Assembly (NCBI GenBank): GCA_032622095.1
Contig: CP136069.1
Span: forward strand, 49,460,760-49,524,759
Direction of reading: 5' to 3'
Length of the DNA stretch: 64,000 bases
Source: Siphonodentalium dalli
Taxonomy: Eukaryota > Mollusca > Scaphopoda > Gadilida > Siphonodentaliidae
Below the pieces are notes generated by a model. It did no database searches, was not told the origin of the DNA, and was given only the letters and a program-made list of their open reading frames with translations. Positions 12,700-23,141 of this stretch are shown here, one piece after another (positions within the stretch are counted from its first letter, which is position 1; the number at the start of each line of letters is the position of its first letter). The position numbers were made by a program, and so were the translations under genes.

Positions 12700-13500
12700 T
12701 ATGTGGATTTTGTTGTTTTAGACCAACATTTGCATTTCTTCCTACCTTCGCAGACCTTCGGTCAAAATATTGGTTTTAAATTTCCTCTATACTAGTAGGT
12801 CATACCCTTTCCGGTGTCCAGTTAAAAAACAAGGCATGCGAGGTACACCAGGTGGGAAATTCAAAGGCATGGAAGGGTTGCAAATTGAATTATGTGATAT
12901 TGTGAGTTTGGCCTGGTTCTGGCCTGATTCTGGTGCAGTTGGAAATTCCACAGGAGATCCTCTGTCAAAAGTAATCCTCTAGAGATATACGCCCCTACAC
13001 ACATATCCATATAATACTTCAGCGATTCTGTCAATCTAAAATGGAATTAAGAAGTCAGTTGTTGAAATAGGCGATACTATTGATGGATCGTAACTCGGGT
13101 GCGTGAATGGTTATCAGCGTATCCCTAAGAGATTATTTAACGGATACCGATTATCACCAATCAAGGTGAACACGTATCACACACTAGCGATAACATAGCA
13201 GTGAACTGTCTCAGTCGGATATTTTCCTGTATTATTTTTCCATTGGTCAAGTAAGTCACATGGGCATACCTGATATTGTCTTGCCCGTCATGTGGATGCG
13301 CCATTGCATCTGTCTGGCAATAAGATATGGATTCAACAGGACACAGTTGCTTAATTCCGTCATATCGCACGTGCCAATAATACATTTCCACGTAGGGAAA
13401 TTTTCATTTTGAATATTTTGGGATATAGTGATGATCCAACATTTAAATTGGTTAATGAGTCGAAAATCCGAACATTGATACCACTGATAGACAGATAACC
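12700..13500. repeat. dispersed repeat fragment; otherwise nothing recognised
   Basis: 12715-12770 contains TTTTAGACCAACATTTGCAT followed by a TTCCTACC block also present at 62460-62510 in the same orientation. The rest up to 13500 has only short random open frames on both strands. Confidence 0.45.
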
Positions 13501-13761
13501 ACCCACGAAGCATGTAGACATTACGGACTTGTTGTGGTATGCAACAGAAAAGCATGGCTGTGCACATAACATTTTCATCATGCCAGAAATGGATGAGTGC
13601 CTTGAATGTGGAAGCGTTTCAGTCGCTGCAAAGGGTGAACTGACGCACGGAACATTATTTTGTCTGGAAAAGGGTCAGCTGTATACCTTTTCAGAATACA
13701 AGGCTCCAGTGCATAGAATACTTTACTGCTGTGTATTCAACACATTCCTACCATGTTCAAG

Positions 13762-13866
13762 GCAAGGGAGACATATTTTTACAAAACTCCTGTTTGTTCA
13801 CATCAGCAGGGTTCAACACATGCTCTTTTTACTGAGGACTTTTTTCCAATTCCGTTGCGAATCAAG
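13762..13866 (+). CDS. candidate exon 1 of unrecognised + strand gene
   Basis: Open in the frame that ends exactly at a donor AAG|GTTAGT (13864-13866), phase 0, which is the phase needed by the next candidate exon. The encoded segment includes YFYKTPVCSHQQGSTH and EDFFPIPLRIK. The 5' limit is uncertain: the frame is open back to 13717, and one possible acceptor ends at 13761. A neighbouring frame (13582-13716) reads MPEMDECLECGSVS... and also looks coding, so the exon may be longer with a frameshift near 13715. The product was not recognised. Confidence 0.5.
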
Positions 13867-14169
13867 GTTAGTTTAACTCATATGTTAATTACTATTCTAG
13901 CCTCTTGGCAATCTCATACGAATACAATAGAATTCGGCTGCACATAAGGTCGACCCCACGTGTACTCGACCACAAAGAAGTAGGCCCCATAAATATATAA
14001 ACAGACCGGTAGTTTAAAATAATTAATTATTTATGGATATGATAAAATTGCGACAATAATATAATACCGGTACATTAATAATATGGCGAGGTAGTCCTTT
14101 CTTCTGTGTCGGGAGGAAAACGACTCTCAAATCAAGTGGTTATTATTACCACTTGATTTTAGAGTTATC

Positions 14170-14345
14170 CATCTTCATCCGTTTTACCACGTGCTTCTGG
14201 TCCACAACAATAGAAATCGCAAACTTCAAACATCGATATATAATCACTCTGATCATTGATGGGTGGGTTCCTCGACTCGAATCAAATATTTTTTTTTTAC
14301 CCCGAAGCCAAAGAAATATTAATTTAGGAGCGTCTGATCGGATTG
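14170..14345. repeat. dispersed repeat (family F), copy 1
   Basis: Reverse-complement match to about 44840-44965: both share TGATGGGYGGGTTC, CGACTCGAA, a T tract, then GAAGCCAAAG/AAAGCCAAAT. Just upstream, 14133-14165 forms a hairpin around an ACCACTTGATTT arm. Confidence 0.6.
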
Positions 14346-14405
14346 AGTAACTTTAACCTGTTCAATACGACACGGTCCATTCGCTAACACAATTTGGTTT
14401 TGCAG

Positions 14406-14594
14406 ATTGGCTTGTCTCCCGATATAAGCGAAACCCCATCAGCCTGCAAGCTACAAGAAGCCATCGATAAGAACTTCAAAGCCGCCAATCTCATCTGCAC
14501 GGCAATAAAAACAGAAGAGATTTTTGAAATAATGACGTCTCAAGATAAGCTCAAGCGGATCGGAAATAGAGAAAGGGGTCGACCATCCATGAAG
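14406..14594 (+). CDS. candidate exon 2 of unrecognised + strand gene
   Basis: Acceptor TTTGGTTTTGCAG ends at 14405; 189 bp (63 codons) are open in phase 0 and end at donor AAG|GTACAG. The peptide begins IGLSPDISETPSACKLQEAI and continues through FKAANLICTAIKTEEIFEIM to a basic end, RIGNRERGRPSMK. It looks like normal coding sequence (charged, helix-like), with no family recognised. The donor GTA overlaps the TA target duplication of a MITE that starts at 14598. A diverged second copy of the last 50 bp of this exon, with its own donor AAG|GTAAGA, lies just beyond the MITE. Confidence 0.65.
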
Positions 14595-14597
14595 GTA

Positions 14598-14810
14598 CAG
14601 TAATGCCCTATGTAATCGACTCCTTAACCACAGCAGAATTATGGCTACTTTTTCAGGATTTAGTCTGAAATATGGCTTGTTGCCATTCATCGGAAAACTC
14701 TCGCCGAGAGCTTTGCGATGAATGGCAACAAGCCATATTTCCGACTAAATGCTGAAAAATCACCCATAATTCTGCTGTGGTTAAGTAGTCAATTACTTTG
14801 GGCATTACTG
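14598..14810. mobile_element. TA-flanked palindromic MITE, CAGTAATG family, copy 1
   Basis: 213 bp, almost entirely self-complementary: the left half starts CAGTAATGCCCTATGTAATC and the right half ends with its complement GGGCATTACTG. Flanked by TA (14596-14597 and 14811-14812). A CAGT start with TA duplication fits a Tc1/mariner-type non-autonomous element. Related copies are at 57407-58911 and 60597-60794. Confidence 0.9.
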
Positions 14811-14866
14811 TAAGCTCATGCGGATCCGAAATAGAGAAAAGAGCCTACCACCCATGAAGGTAAGAC
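14811..14866 (+). repeat. duplicated 3' end of exon 2 with alternative splice donor
   Basis: TAAGCTCATGCGGATC... to CATGAAG|GTAAGA repeats 14546-14595 with several substitutions and sits directly after the MITE. It preserves the reading-like frame and offers a stronger donor (GTAAGA) than the one at 14595. Confidence 0.8.
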
Positions 14867-14981
14867 CATTTGTAGGAGATTTCGCAGACAATTTGCCAAA
14901 TTAGAATGCACTTGTGTGTGAATTCGCTACGATTCTAACGAATTAGTAAAGGACATTCTAGTAGAAAAATACATTTTGATG

Positions 14982-15152
14982 TGGGGGGGGGGGGGGTATC
15001 ATATTTCAATAACAAATGTAAAACAAATTGTCTCAAGACATATTATATTTACACACCTATTTCGTTAAGTTTTCTTTGGTGTCAATTTCACAATTATATA
15101 TAATTATATTTCCGTTGACGTTGGATTACTATTCGAGAGAGAGAGAGAGAGA
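14982..15152. repeat. G tract and GA microsatellite
   Basis: A run of 13-14 G near 14983-14996 and a GAGAGA tract at about 15136-15152. Confidence 0.9.
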
Positions 15153-15171
15153 GGGAGAGATAATTTTAATG

Positions 15172-15925
15172 AAAATCTATTAGGCTGCCGAATTGATGTT
15201 ATATTTTAAAATTGTGAATCTCATCCGGGCCACAATTACAACGACATAATTTTTTATAAATCCCGATTTAAAAAAAATAGCGTATTGTGAATAAAACACA
15301 AAACAACTAAGATGGTCGGATATTCTCCGCGTATAAAGGTATAATGACGTTGATTATTTCGATCATATAACTCATGTAAATGACTTGAAAAGCAAATTGC
15401 CTTGATATTTCACATTTTTTAAGTATATATAAGAAATAGTCACTAAATTGTCCCGCGAATATGATAAGAAATTATATATGTTATATTATGTTATATATAT
15501 ATTATGTTAATTGCCAGATGATATCTTGACAGTTGTCATCGATTGATATTGATTATTTTATTACCCTGAATCTATATAAATCGTTTTTGATGCAAATCTA
15601 TTATGCTGCCGAAGTGATGTTATATTTTAAAATTGTGAATCTCATCCGGGCCACAATTACAACGACATAATTTTTAATAAATCCCGACTTCAAAACAAAT
15701 AGCGTATTGTGAATAAAACACAAAACAACTGAAGATGGTCGCGTATAAAGGCATAATAACGTTGATTATTTCGATCATGTAACTCTCATATAAATGACTT
15801 GAAAAGCAATTTGCCCTAATTTTTATATATATCTATATCATGTTAATTGTCAGATGATATATTGACAGTTGTCATCGGTTGATATCAATTATTTTATATC
15901 CCTGAATCTATATAACCCGTTATGG
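15172..15925 (+). repeat. direct tandem duplication, about 420 and 330 bp
   Basis: 15172-15590 and 15592-15925 begin with matching AAATCTATTA-GCTGCCGAA-TGATG blocks, share ATTGTGAATCTCATCCGGGC and GCGTATTGTGAATAAAACAC, and end with matching TTGACAGTTGTCATCGRTTG. The second unit has an internal deletion. It lies in the presumed intron between candidate exons 2 and 3. Confidence 0.88.
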
Positions 15926-15984
15926 GAAGAGATATACCATTTTAATGGACTACAATTGTTCAATAAAATGTTCTGTATTACTAG

Positions 15985-16074
15985 GAGCTGCTAACTGTCG
16001 CTGGTCTACAACCGGGAACCAACCTTCTTGTTCTAAACCCAGAACAGATGATCGACATCACCATCGGAGATGAG
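15985..16074 (+). CDS. candidate exon 3 of unrecognised + strand gene
   Basis: Acceptor TTCTGTATTACTAG ends at 15984; 90 bp (30 codons) open in phase 0 and ending at donor GAG|GTGAGT. Encodes ELLTVAGLQPGTNLLVLN followed by PEQMIDITIGDE. Good splice signals on both sides and phase agreement with exons 2 and 4 support it. No family recognised. Confidence 0.65.
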
Positions 16075-16131
16075 GTGAGTACTGTCCAATATTCGGTGCT
16101 GTGTGTTTTGAGAATCTATGGCGAAGTTTAA

Positions 16132-16499
16132 AGTGGTATGAAACACTCCGGTAGGGTGCTCGGATAGAAAAAGAAAATAATCTTGTTCAATGCAGTTATT
16201 TTTAATACTATTGTAACCAAATTGACAACACACTTCGGTCATTCTTATATATTAATTATATGCAGTGACTCGAGATGTAGAAATCGTTTTCGGTCGTTTA
16301 TCGCCGATGTATGCGTCCCGAATCGAGTAGTAAATAGTTACAATTGAGCGTAGTTCATACGATGTTTTCCATGGAGTGGTAGATCGATTTGTTTCATATT
16401 TTCTGCGATGTTTGTAGAATTTTATATTCCTCCAGTTTGCATATCCCATGAATACTAACTTATCAGTTTCACGCACCCGAACAAGTGCATAATATGTCT
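16132..16499. mobile_element. TTAA-flanked MITE family C, copy 1
   Basis: 368 bp flanked by TTAA (16128-16131 and 16500-16503). Starts AGTGGTATGAAACACTCCGG; the other end, reversed, starts AGACATATTATGCACTTG. Relatives are at 26681-27066, 43317-43575, 61337-61716 and 63729 to the window end. TTAA duplication suggests a piggyBac- or Kolobok-type source. Confidence 0.82.
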
Positions 16500-17206
16500 T
16501 TAATTTACAGCCGTGCATTGTAAACATCACGAGCGCTTTCAGTGCGCATGAGGTTGTTCTGGGCAAAATAGTTTATTATAACATTCAGATGTTGCTGAAT
16601 CAACGGGTTTTACACAAGTTATAACCACTTACCTCACGGTTACATCTCCATAAAAACAGTCCACATGACAGCGAATCCTTATATTTATATACATTTAGCG
16701 AAAAAGCCACTTTTGTAAATGTATTTAAATCGAAAAGTGTATCGTGACAAAACCAGCCCAACTTATCACATAGCACCCTTGGCAAAAGTTAACCGGAACA
16801 ATTGAAACCCGATGATTTATTAAGTCAATCCTGTGCGAATCCAAATACGCCCAAAACATTACGCGTTCGTCTTTCCAAACCCAAATGACGTATCTATGTT
16901 GTTATGAGCTTGCAGTTATGAGCTGTTCCGCATTCACCGAGAAATAATTGGAACTAGCCACGTGGGTGCCGACCAATCAGAATGCTGGATTTAGTGATAA
17001 TCACACTTAGTATGTAAATATACATACATGTCTATTGATTCATGTGGTTTTACGAACGTGGAAAATTACCATAATTTTATATTTCGTATAATTTCTTACA
17101 ATAATTTCTGTGTTTGCACATATTTCCACTTCTGCGTGCAGTGGTGGACGATTTCTGTTTAGATCGCATTGCCACGAAATTGACATTAAACGTATTCATA
17201 TTTCAG

Positions 17207-17515
17207 GTGCCACTCGAACACACAACAATATGCTGGTTACCTGGGTACTCGGAAACCAACAGGGGGTTGACTGACCGCATACATCGATCACTACCAACGA
17301 TCTCCATCAGCCCCCTCAGCACCTTCCTCGACCTTGCCAACATGATCCTGGGCAACAACTTTTCTGCCGCTGTCCTTGCATGGGCCATCGTGTATTCCAT
17401 CCACTTTCTTCATGAAACAGCTACGACATTTCAACCTACCGCTGGGAAAACACTAATCGCCACCTGTGCCTTATGGTTGAATGGGTGCACAGACAACCAG
17501 TTATGTTCACGGTAA
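17207..17515 (+). CDS. candidate exon 4 (terminal) of unrecognised + strand gene
   Basis: Acceptor CGTATTCATATTTCAG ends at 17206; the phase-0 frame runs 102 codons to TAA at 17513-17515. It begins VPLEHTTICWLPGYSETN and contains a hydrophobic stretch LGNNFSAAVLAWAIVYSI that could be a membrane or buried helix. Many third positions are C, unlike the AT-rich surroundings. The opposite strand (17203-17400) is also open and looks protein-like, but it lacks splice sites of comparable quality. Phase continuity favours the plus strand. Product unknown. Confidence 0.58.
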   Translation: MPLEHTTICWLPGYSETNRGLTDRIHRSLPTISISPLSTFLDLANMILGNNFSAAVLAWAIVYSIHFLHETATTFQPTAGKTLIATCALWLNGCTDNQLCSR

Positions 17516-17560
17516 TTGACATGGATCTGACTATATAATTATGAAACAACTTGCTTTTAA

Positions 17561-18518
17561 GGACTTTGCTAACCCAATTTTCCCCAAATTTAATGGAGTC
17601 CAAAATAAAGGTTTATGTTCACTTTTATTAGTAACCACAGTAACCAAACCCATGAATGCAACATTTTAAGAGTATAATTCATGGTAGATTATGTTAGAAA
17701 TTCAAAATGTGGAAGTTATAGAAGTTTTTAAAATAATTTTTTTCGAACCCAAAATCAACAAACACAAAGTCAATATCAAAGAAAAAAATATGGCAATATG
17801 TACTGAACACAGTGAAGAATGATGAACAATAAAGATATACTCACATTTCTTTAGTTTCATTAAGATTTTTGGCATGGAAGCAGTTGTTTACAGATGGTAG
17901 CTTTCATTGCTCAGAAAAGCTATTTGGGAACTGAATTTGATGGGTTAAGTTAATGTTCACTCAAGCCAGCTAAGATTATGACCAGCAAGACACAGGTGCT
18001 TGAGCCATGACAAGATTACATCCTGATTCAGGATGATTGGCGACCTAGTTTCTGGGTTATGGGGTACCCAGAGATTGGGGATTTACAGTTCTTTTGTCAA
18101 GAGATTCACAACACACCACTGTCCACAGTAGTTAACACTTTACTGTCACCTCACTTCAAGGGATGTCAGGCAAGTTACTCAAATATTTGTAAACAATTGG
18201 TTCTTAGTAATTTTATCAAAGAATGCTTGATAAATATGAATATTATTTTATTGTTCATCATTCTTCACAGTGTTCAGTACACATTGCCATATTTTTTTCT
18301 TTGATATGGACTTTGTGTTTGTTGATTTTGGGTTCGAAAAAATTGATTTTAAAAACCTCTATAAATTTCACATTTAGTATTTCTAACATATTCCACCATG
18401 AATTTTACTCTTAAAATGTTGCATTCATGGGTTCGGTTACTGTGATTACTAATAAAAGTGAACATAAACCTTTATTTTGACTCCATCAAATTTGGGGAAA
18501 ATTGGGTTAGCAAAGTCC
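17561..18518. mobile_element. TTAA-flanked 0.96 kb element (family B), copy 1
   Basis: Flanked by TTAA at 17557-17560 and 18519-18522. Terminal inverted repeats of about 290 bp begin GGACTTTGCTAACCC. A near-identical copy is at 19126-20096. No transposase is encoded; the short open frame at 18223-18414 is read from the inverted repeat and spacer. piggyBac and Kolobok elements both duplicate TTAA, so this is a non-autonomous member of one of those groups. Confidence 0.93.
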
Positions 18519-18720
18519 TTAAAACAATGTTGTCATATATATGGACACATGTCATGATATATGCGTAACTTCAATTGTTCCGCAAAATATTTATTTGGCT
18601 TGCACGAATGACGAATTTCAGTGTGTTATCCATATTGGAATTACATCGTTAAAAATATAAACCGAGAATTGATCAAGTTCTTACGGAAGCGTATTCGGTA
18701 CATGGTAGAAACAAAATAAA

Positions 18721-18930
18721 GTCAAAATTTTGACTTTTTATCTAAAAATTTTGACTTTTTATCTAAAAATTTGGACCTTTTATCTAAAAATTTGGACTTT
18801 ATATACTCAAAATTTGGACTTTTTATCTCAAAATTTGGACTTTCAGACTCAAAATTTTGACTTTCAAATCGCGCAATTCGCCGAAAAGCAGAGGGGAAAC
18901 AGCCCGGACGAAGTCGGGTCCACCTGCTAG
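18721..18930 (+). mobile_element. Helitron-type 3' end with 20-25 bp minisatellite
   Basis: About eight copies of a unit like AAATTTGGACTTTTTATCT (18721-18870) lead into CCCGGACGAAGTCGGG (imperfect hairpin) and a terminal CTAG at 18927-18930 followed by T, the 3' structure of Helitrons. The same hairpin ends the elements at 38055-39750. The 5' TC end was not located. Confidence 0.7.
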
Positions 18931-18934
18931 TTAC

Positions 18935-19121
18935 ACATATAATCACACGATTCAAGATAAAACGTACATATAAACTGCGTTATTGTTCCGTTTCCGGGTG
19001 CCCAAAAGTCCAGATTTAACCAAAGGCATGAGACCCTGCATTCGATTGCTCTCGCGTCAGATTCATCAGCGAGAATTCGTACCTCTCTGATCAAAAGTTT
19101 CTCTCATATCATACAATGGCA
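18935..19121 (+). mobile_element. family A copy 2, part 1
   Basis: Matches 7755-7935 in the same orientation, including CACACGATTCAAGATAAA and AAAGTCCAGATTTAACCA. It is interrupted at the TTAA at 19122 by the family B element and resumes at 20101 as a short piece to about 20220 with GCGGATTTTAGAGGC, so family B inserted into family A. Confidence 0.75.
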
Positions 19122-19125
19122 TTAA

Positions 19126-20096
19126 GGACTTTGCTAACCCAATTTTCCCCAAATTTAATGGAGTCCAAAACAAAGGTTTATGTTCACTTTTATTAGTAAC
19201 CACAGTAACCAAACCCATGAATGCAACATTTTAAGAGTATAATTCATGGTAGATTATGTTAGAAATTCAAAATGTGGAATTTATAGAAGTTTTTAAAATA
19301 AATTTTTTCGAACCCAAAATCAACAAGCACAAAGTCAATATCTAAGAAAAAAATATGGCAATATGTACTGAACACTGCGAAGAATGATGAACAATAAAGA
19401 TATACTCACATTTCTTTAGTTTCATTAAGATTTTTGGCATGGAAGCAGTTGTTTACAGATGGTAGCTTTCATTGCTCAGAAAAGCTATTTGGGAACTGAA
19501 TTTGATGGGTTAAGTTAATGTTCACTCAAGCCAGCTAAGATTATGACCAGCAGGACAGTCCAGGTGCTTGAGCCATGACAAGATTACATCCTGATTCAGG
19601 ATGATTGGCGACCTAGTTTCTGGGTTATGGGGTACCCAGAGATTAGGGATTAATCATTACACAGTTCTTTTGTCAAGAGATTCACAACACACCACTGTCC
19701 ACACAGTTATTAACACTTAACTGTCACCTCACTTCAAGGGATGTCAGGCAAGTTACTCAAATATTTGTAAACAATTGGTTCTTAGTAATTTTATCAGAGA
19801 ATGCTTGATAAATATGAATATTATTTTATTGTTCATCATTCTTCACAGTGTTCAGTACACATTGCCATATTTTTTTCTTTGATATGGACTTTGTGTTTGT
19901 TGATTTTGGGTTCGAAAAAATTGATTTTAAAAACCTCTATAAATGTCACATTTAGTATTTCTAACATATTCCACCATGAATTATACTCTTAAGATGTTGC
20001 ATTCATGGGTTCGGTTACTGTGATTACTAATAAAAGTGAATATAAACCTTTATTTTGACTCCATCAAATTTGGGGAAAATTGGGTTAGCAAAGTCC
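19126..20096. mobile_element. TTAA-flanked 0.97 kb element (family B), copy 2
   Basis: Same structure and orientation as copy 1, flanked by TTAA at 19122-19125 and 20097-20100. It has a few small indels and substitutions relative to copy 1. It is nested within a family A copy. Confidence 0.93.
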
Positions 20097-20269
20097 TTAA
20101 TTGGTGCACCGCAGAAATTCCATAACTTCCGATACCAACAGCCATTTTGGACGCCATATTGAATAGAATTTTTTTTCCCAAGGCGGATTTTAGAGGCTTT
20201 TTGGATATGTTTAACACGAAGGTCTTCTCTTTCCAACGATACCAACGATTTCCCAAAATATATAATAGA

Positions 20270-20645
20270 CTAGCCGATGAGCCCGACGTTGTCCGGGCTA
20301 TTCAAAAACCAAATTTCAAGTCGATAGCTCCACCCGTTTCCGAGATCTCGTCTGCGCATGCGCGAAGCTTGCGTCGCACGGGCTCGGCGACCCGATAAAA
20401 TTCATACTTGGGGCAAGATACATTCACATACCAAATTTCAAGTCGATAGCTCCACCCGTTTCCGAGATCTCGTCTGCGCATGCGCTGCATGGGCGTCGCA
20501 CGGGCTCGCCAATACAACAGCGACCACCGCCTGGTCAAACTACACACACGTACCAAGTTTCGTCCCGATCGGTCGAGAATCGTAGATTTGTATTAATGAC
20601 AGACAAACAGACAGACAGACAGAGGTCTTCAAAATATATATGAGA
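20270..20645 (-). mobile_element. short Helitron, minus strand, tandem unit 1
   Basis: On the minus strand the 3' end reads GCCCGGACAACGTCGGGC (hairpin), then seven bases and CTAG, followed by T. The 5' end is TC at 20644-20645, abutting the CTAG of the next copy without spacer. The inside holds two direct repeats of about 120 bp, each with TTTCAAGTCGATAGCTC and a TGCGCATGCGC palindrome (20353-20364 and 20475-20485), and a GACA tetranucleotide run near the 5' end. It encodes no replicase or helicase, so it is non-autonomous. Confidence 0.85.
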
Positions 20646-21134
20646 CTAGCCGATGAGCCCGACGTTGTCCGGGCTATTCAAAAACCAAATTTCAAGTCGA
20701 TAGCTCCACCCGTTTCCGATATCTGGTCTGCTCATGCGCGAAACTGGCGTCGCACGGGCTCGGCGACCAGATAAAATTCGTATCCGGGGCAAGATACATT
20801 CACATAGCAAATTTCAAGTCGATAGCTCTTCCCGTTTCCGAGATCTCGTCTGCGCATGCGCGAAGCTGGCGTCGCACGGGCTCGGCGACCCGATAAAATT
20901 CGTACTCGGGGCAAGATACATTCACATACCAAATTTCAAGTCGATAGCTCCACCCGTTTCCGAGATCTCGTCTGCGCATGCGCTGCACGGGCGTCGCACG
21001 GGCTCGCCAATACGACAACGACCACCGCCTGGTTAAACTACACACACGTCCCGATCGGTCGAGAATCGTAGATTTGTATTAAGGACAGACAGACAGACAA
21101 ACAGACAGACAGAGGTCTTCAAAAATATATATGA
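20646..21134 (-). mobile_element. short Helitron, minus strand, tandem unit 2
   Basis: Same family as the preceding copy, with CTAG end at 20646-20649 and TC start at 21133-21134, preceded (minus strand) by A. It carries three of the 120 bp repeats instead of two. TGCGCATGCGC is intact at 20851-20862 and 20973-20983 and mutated in the third repeat near 20728-20740. Confidence 0.85.
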
Positions 21135-21439
21135 TATTAAACAGTTAAATGGGATTTAATAGGTATGTATTGATTCTGTGACCTTTTCTAGAATTATAAA
21201 TATATGTACTCAGCGCAGTTTCACTGCACTGAATCAACTTCAGATAAAATTGCTTCTGACTCTTAATAATAATATTCCTGAGCTGTGTAATAACAATATT
21301 CAAAGAAGAAGAAGATTGAGGGTTCTGCAGAGACAAATTTGAACAACAATCCACCATTATATATCCTCTAACTATCAAACAGGTGGAATGTTGGTTCAAT
21401 TTCAGTAACATCAATTGCACGGTATGCTAAGCATGGTCT

Positions 21440-22960
21440 GAAAGTTGAAACGGACGAATTCTAAACTGGCTCTGAAACGAACTGCAATGAAAATTTCAGT
21501 GGGCGGGATGTCAGTTTCCAATGTTTCCAATTGTTTTAATGGCCTCTACGTGAAACGAAAATGGTTACCCTGTTTTATTCTGCTCACATTCCTTGCCATA
21601 TATGAACATGTGACGATCCCGTTGTCCATGTCTCAAAATAGTAGTCATATTTGCCTTCGATCAAGTGATGAAACACGAAATTTCGCTTGCATCAAAAGAA
21701 TGCATGGTGGTATGTTATGAACGCAATTTATCAAAACACAAAAGAGTACCATAGACTATCTTCAATAAATTCAAAACTTGACCAATATTGTTTATATACT
21801 CTGTTGCAGAGACTATGTTTATAGCTGGAATTTATATTTGGTTATATTAACCAAAATTACTACGATTTCCACATACAACCGCATCACATAATTTGCCCCC
21901 TTCTCCCTAACGTTACATAAAGTTGTTGCACACAAAACCACAAATATCAACATTTCGTGAATGTTCGACGCTGAAATAACAGCTTTAAACGACGATCACC
22001 TGATATTTAACACAAGCCCTTGTTGGTATATTGGTAAGAAATTTTCAAATAAAACAATAATGAAGACTAACTTTTGCATGGCGTGGTAGCATATTTCAGT
22101 TGTAAAGTGACGACCGAAGTAATTTGAACAAAACCGTCTATTTATAAACCGGTTTGGTAGCAGTGTGAAAATTAGTCTTAAATAACTGATCGAAGTACCT
22201 CATCATTTATCTGAAGGGATATGGCGCTAAAATGTGAAATTGGGTTTTGTAATTATGTGATCTGAACTATCTAGTCGTAAAACACCATCGAAGGTGAATT
22301 ATCCGTTATGCGTGCCGACTTGGAGTCAATGCAAATTCAATAAAACCCGATCAATAAAATTGAATCTTATCAACCGTGGATAAAATATGGCAGTCAGAAA
22401 AAAAAATTATATAACAATAATATTATGAGAATTTCCTTAAATTTCCCCAATTATATACCCTCAATTAAATGAGGCAAATCATGTTTAAATCTGACAAAAA
22501 CAAATTTCATTTGGCAAAATTTTTGGCAAAAGATATTTTGGGTCCAGCGCCAACCCTGTCTAGCTTGCATTGCAGTAACTGATAGATTCATCAGTTTGAT
22601 ATGTTTAATGATCAGTGTGCCTTTAAAGATAGGTAACAACCTAATTTTATATTATAATAATTATTTTACTTATATGGTTATCCAATACGTTGCTTTCATC
22701 GTGGAATTTCTTGGAGTTGCGGCCATTTTTAGAGCTATTTTATGGCCGCTATTGTATTATTTTCTGTTCATATCACTCTATTCGCGTCCGTATTCTAATT
22801 TCACACATACTGGTATACTGCGAAATTATTTTGCCACAACATATCGTACAATGACTTATTTCGAGAACTGCTGTAATATAAATAACAATGTTGGAATGAA
22901 ATCTTTGATAACAAAGATTCCCAAAAGCGGATTTTAGGGGATTTTGGATATGTTCACCAG
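21440..22960 (-). mobile_element. family A copy 3 (opposite orientation)
   Basis: Reverse-complement similarity to 6360-7560: for example 21960-22010 (AAATAACAGCTTTAAACGA, GATCACCTGATATTT) to 7150-7195, 21690-21760 to 7420-7470 and 22700-22830 to 6370-6480. The subterminal CCAAAAGCGGATTTTAGGGG at 22920-22939 matches the end motif of copy 1. No gene inside. Confidence 0.78.
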
Positions 22961-23141
22961 GGGGTTGTACTACATCGTATGACACTCAATTCAGCTTGTT
23001 AAGATTTTGTTCCGGTTTCAACCATAATTCAACGTACAACCAGACTGATAAACAAATTGTCGGCTTCAATCCAGTCTATCTTATACTTTCCTATTCAAAT
23101 CAACTCAGTGTAATTACTATTCAACAATTTTGATATTGCAG

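Noticed and set aside
17203-17400. Minus-strand open frame opposite candidate exon 4
   Set aside because: Protein-like, but the plus strand has a much better acceptor and phase agreement with three other exons. Not fully excluded.
18223-18414. Hydrophobic open frame repeated at 19801-19992
   Set aside because: Lies in the spacer and inverted repeat of the two TTAA elements and is conserved because the elements are near-identical; no start context or family.
20302-21071. Many Arg-rich open frames on both strands
   Set aside because: All are translations of the Helitron internal repeats, open on both strands because of high local GC.
21445-21720. 91-codon frame with a hydrophobic stretch
   Set aside because: Lies inside family A copy 3 and is not open in copy 1.
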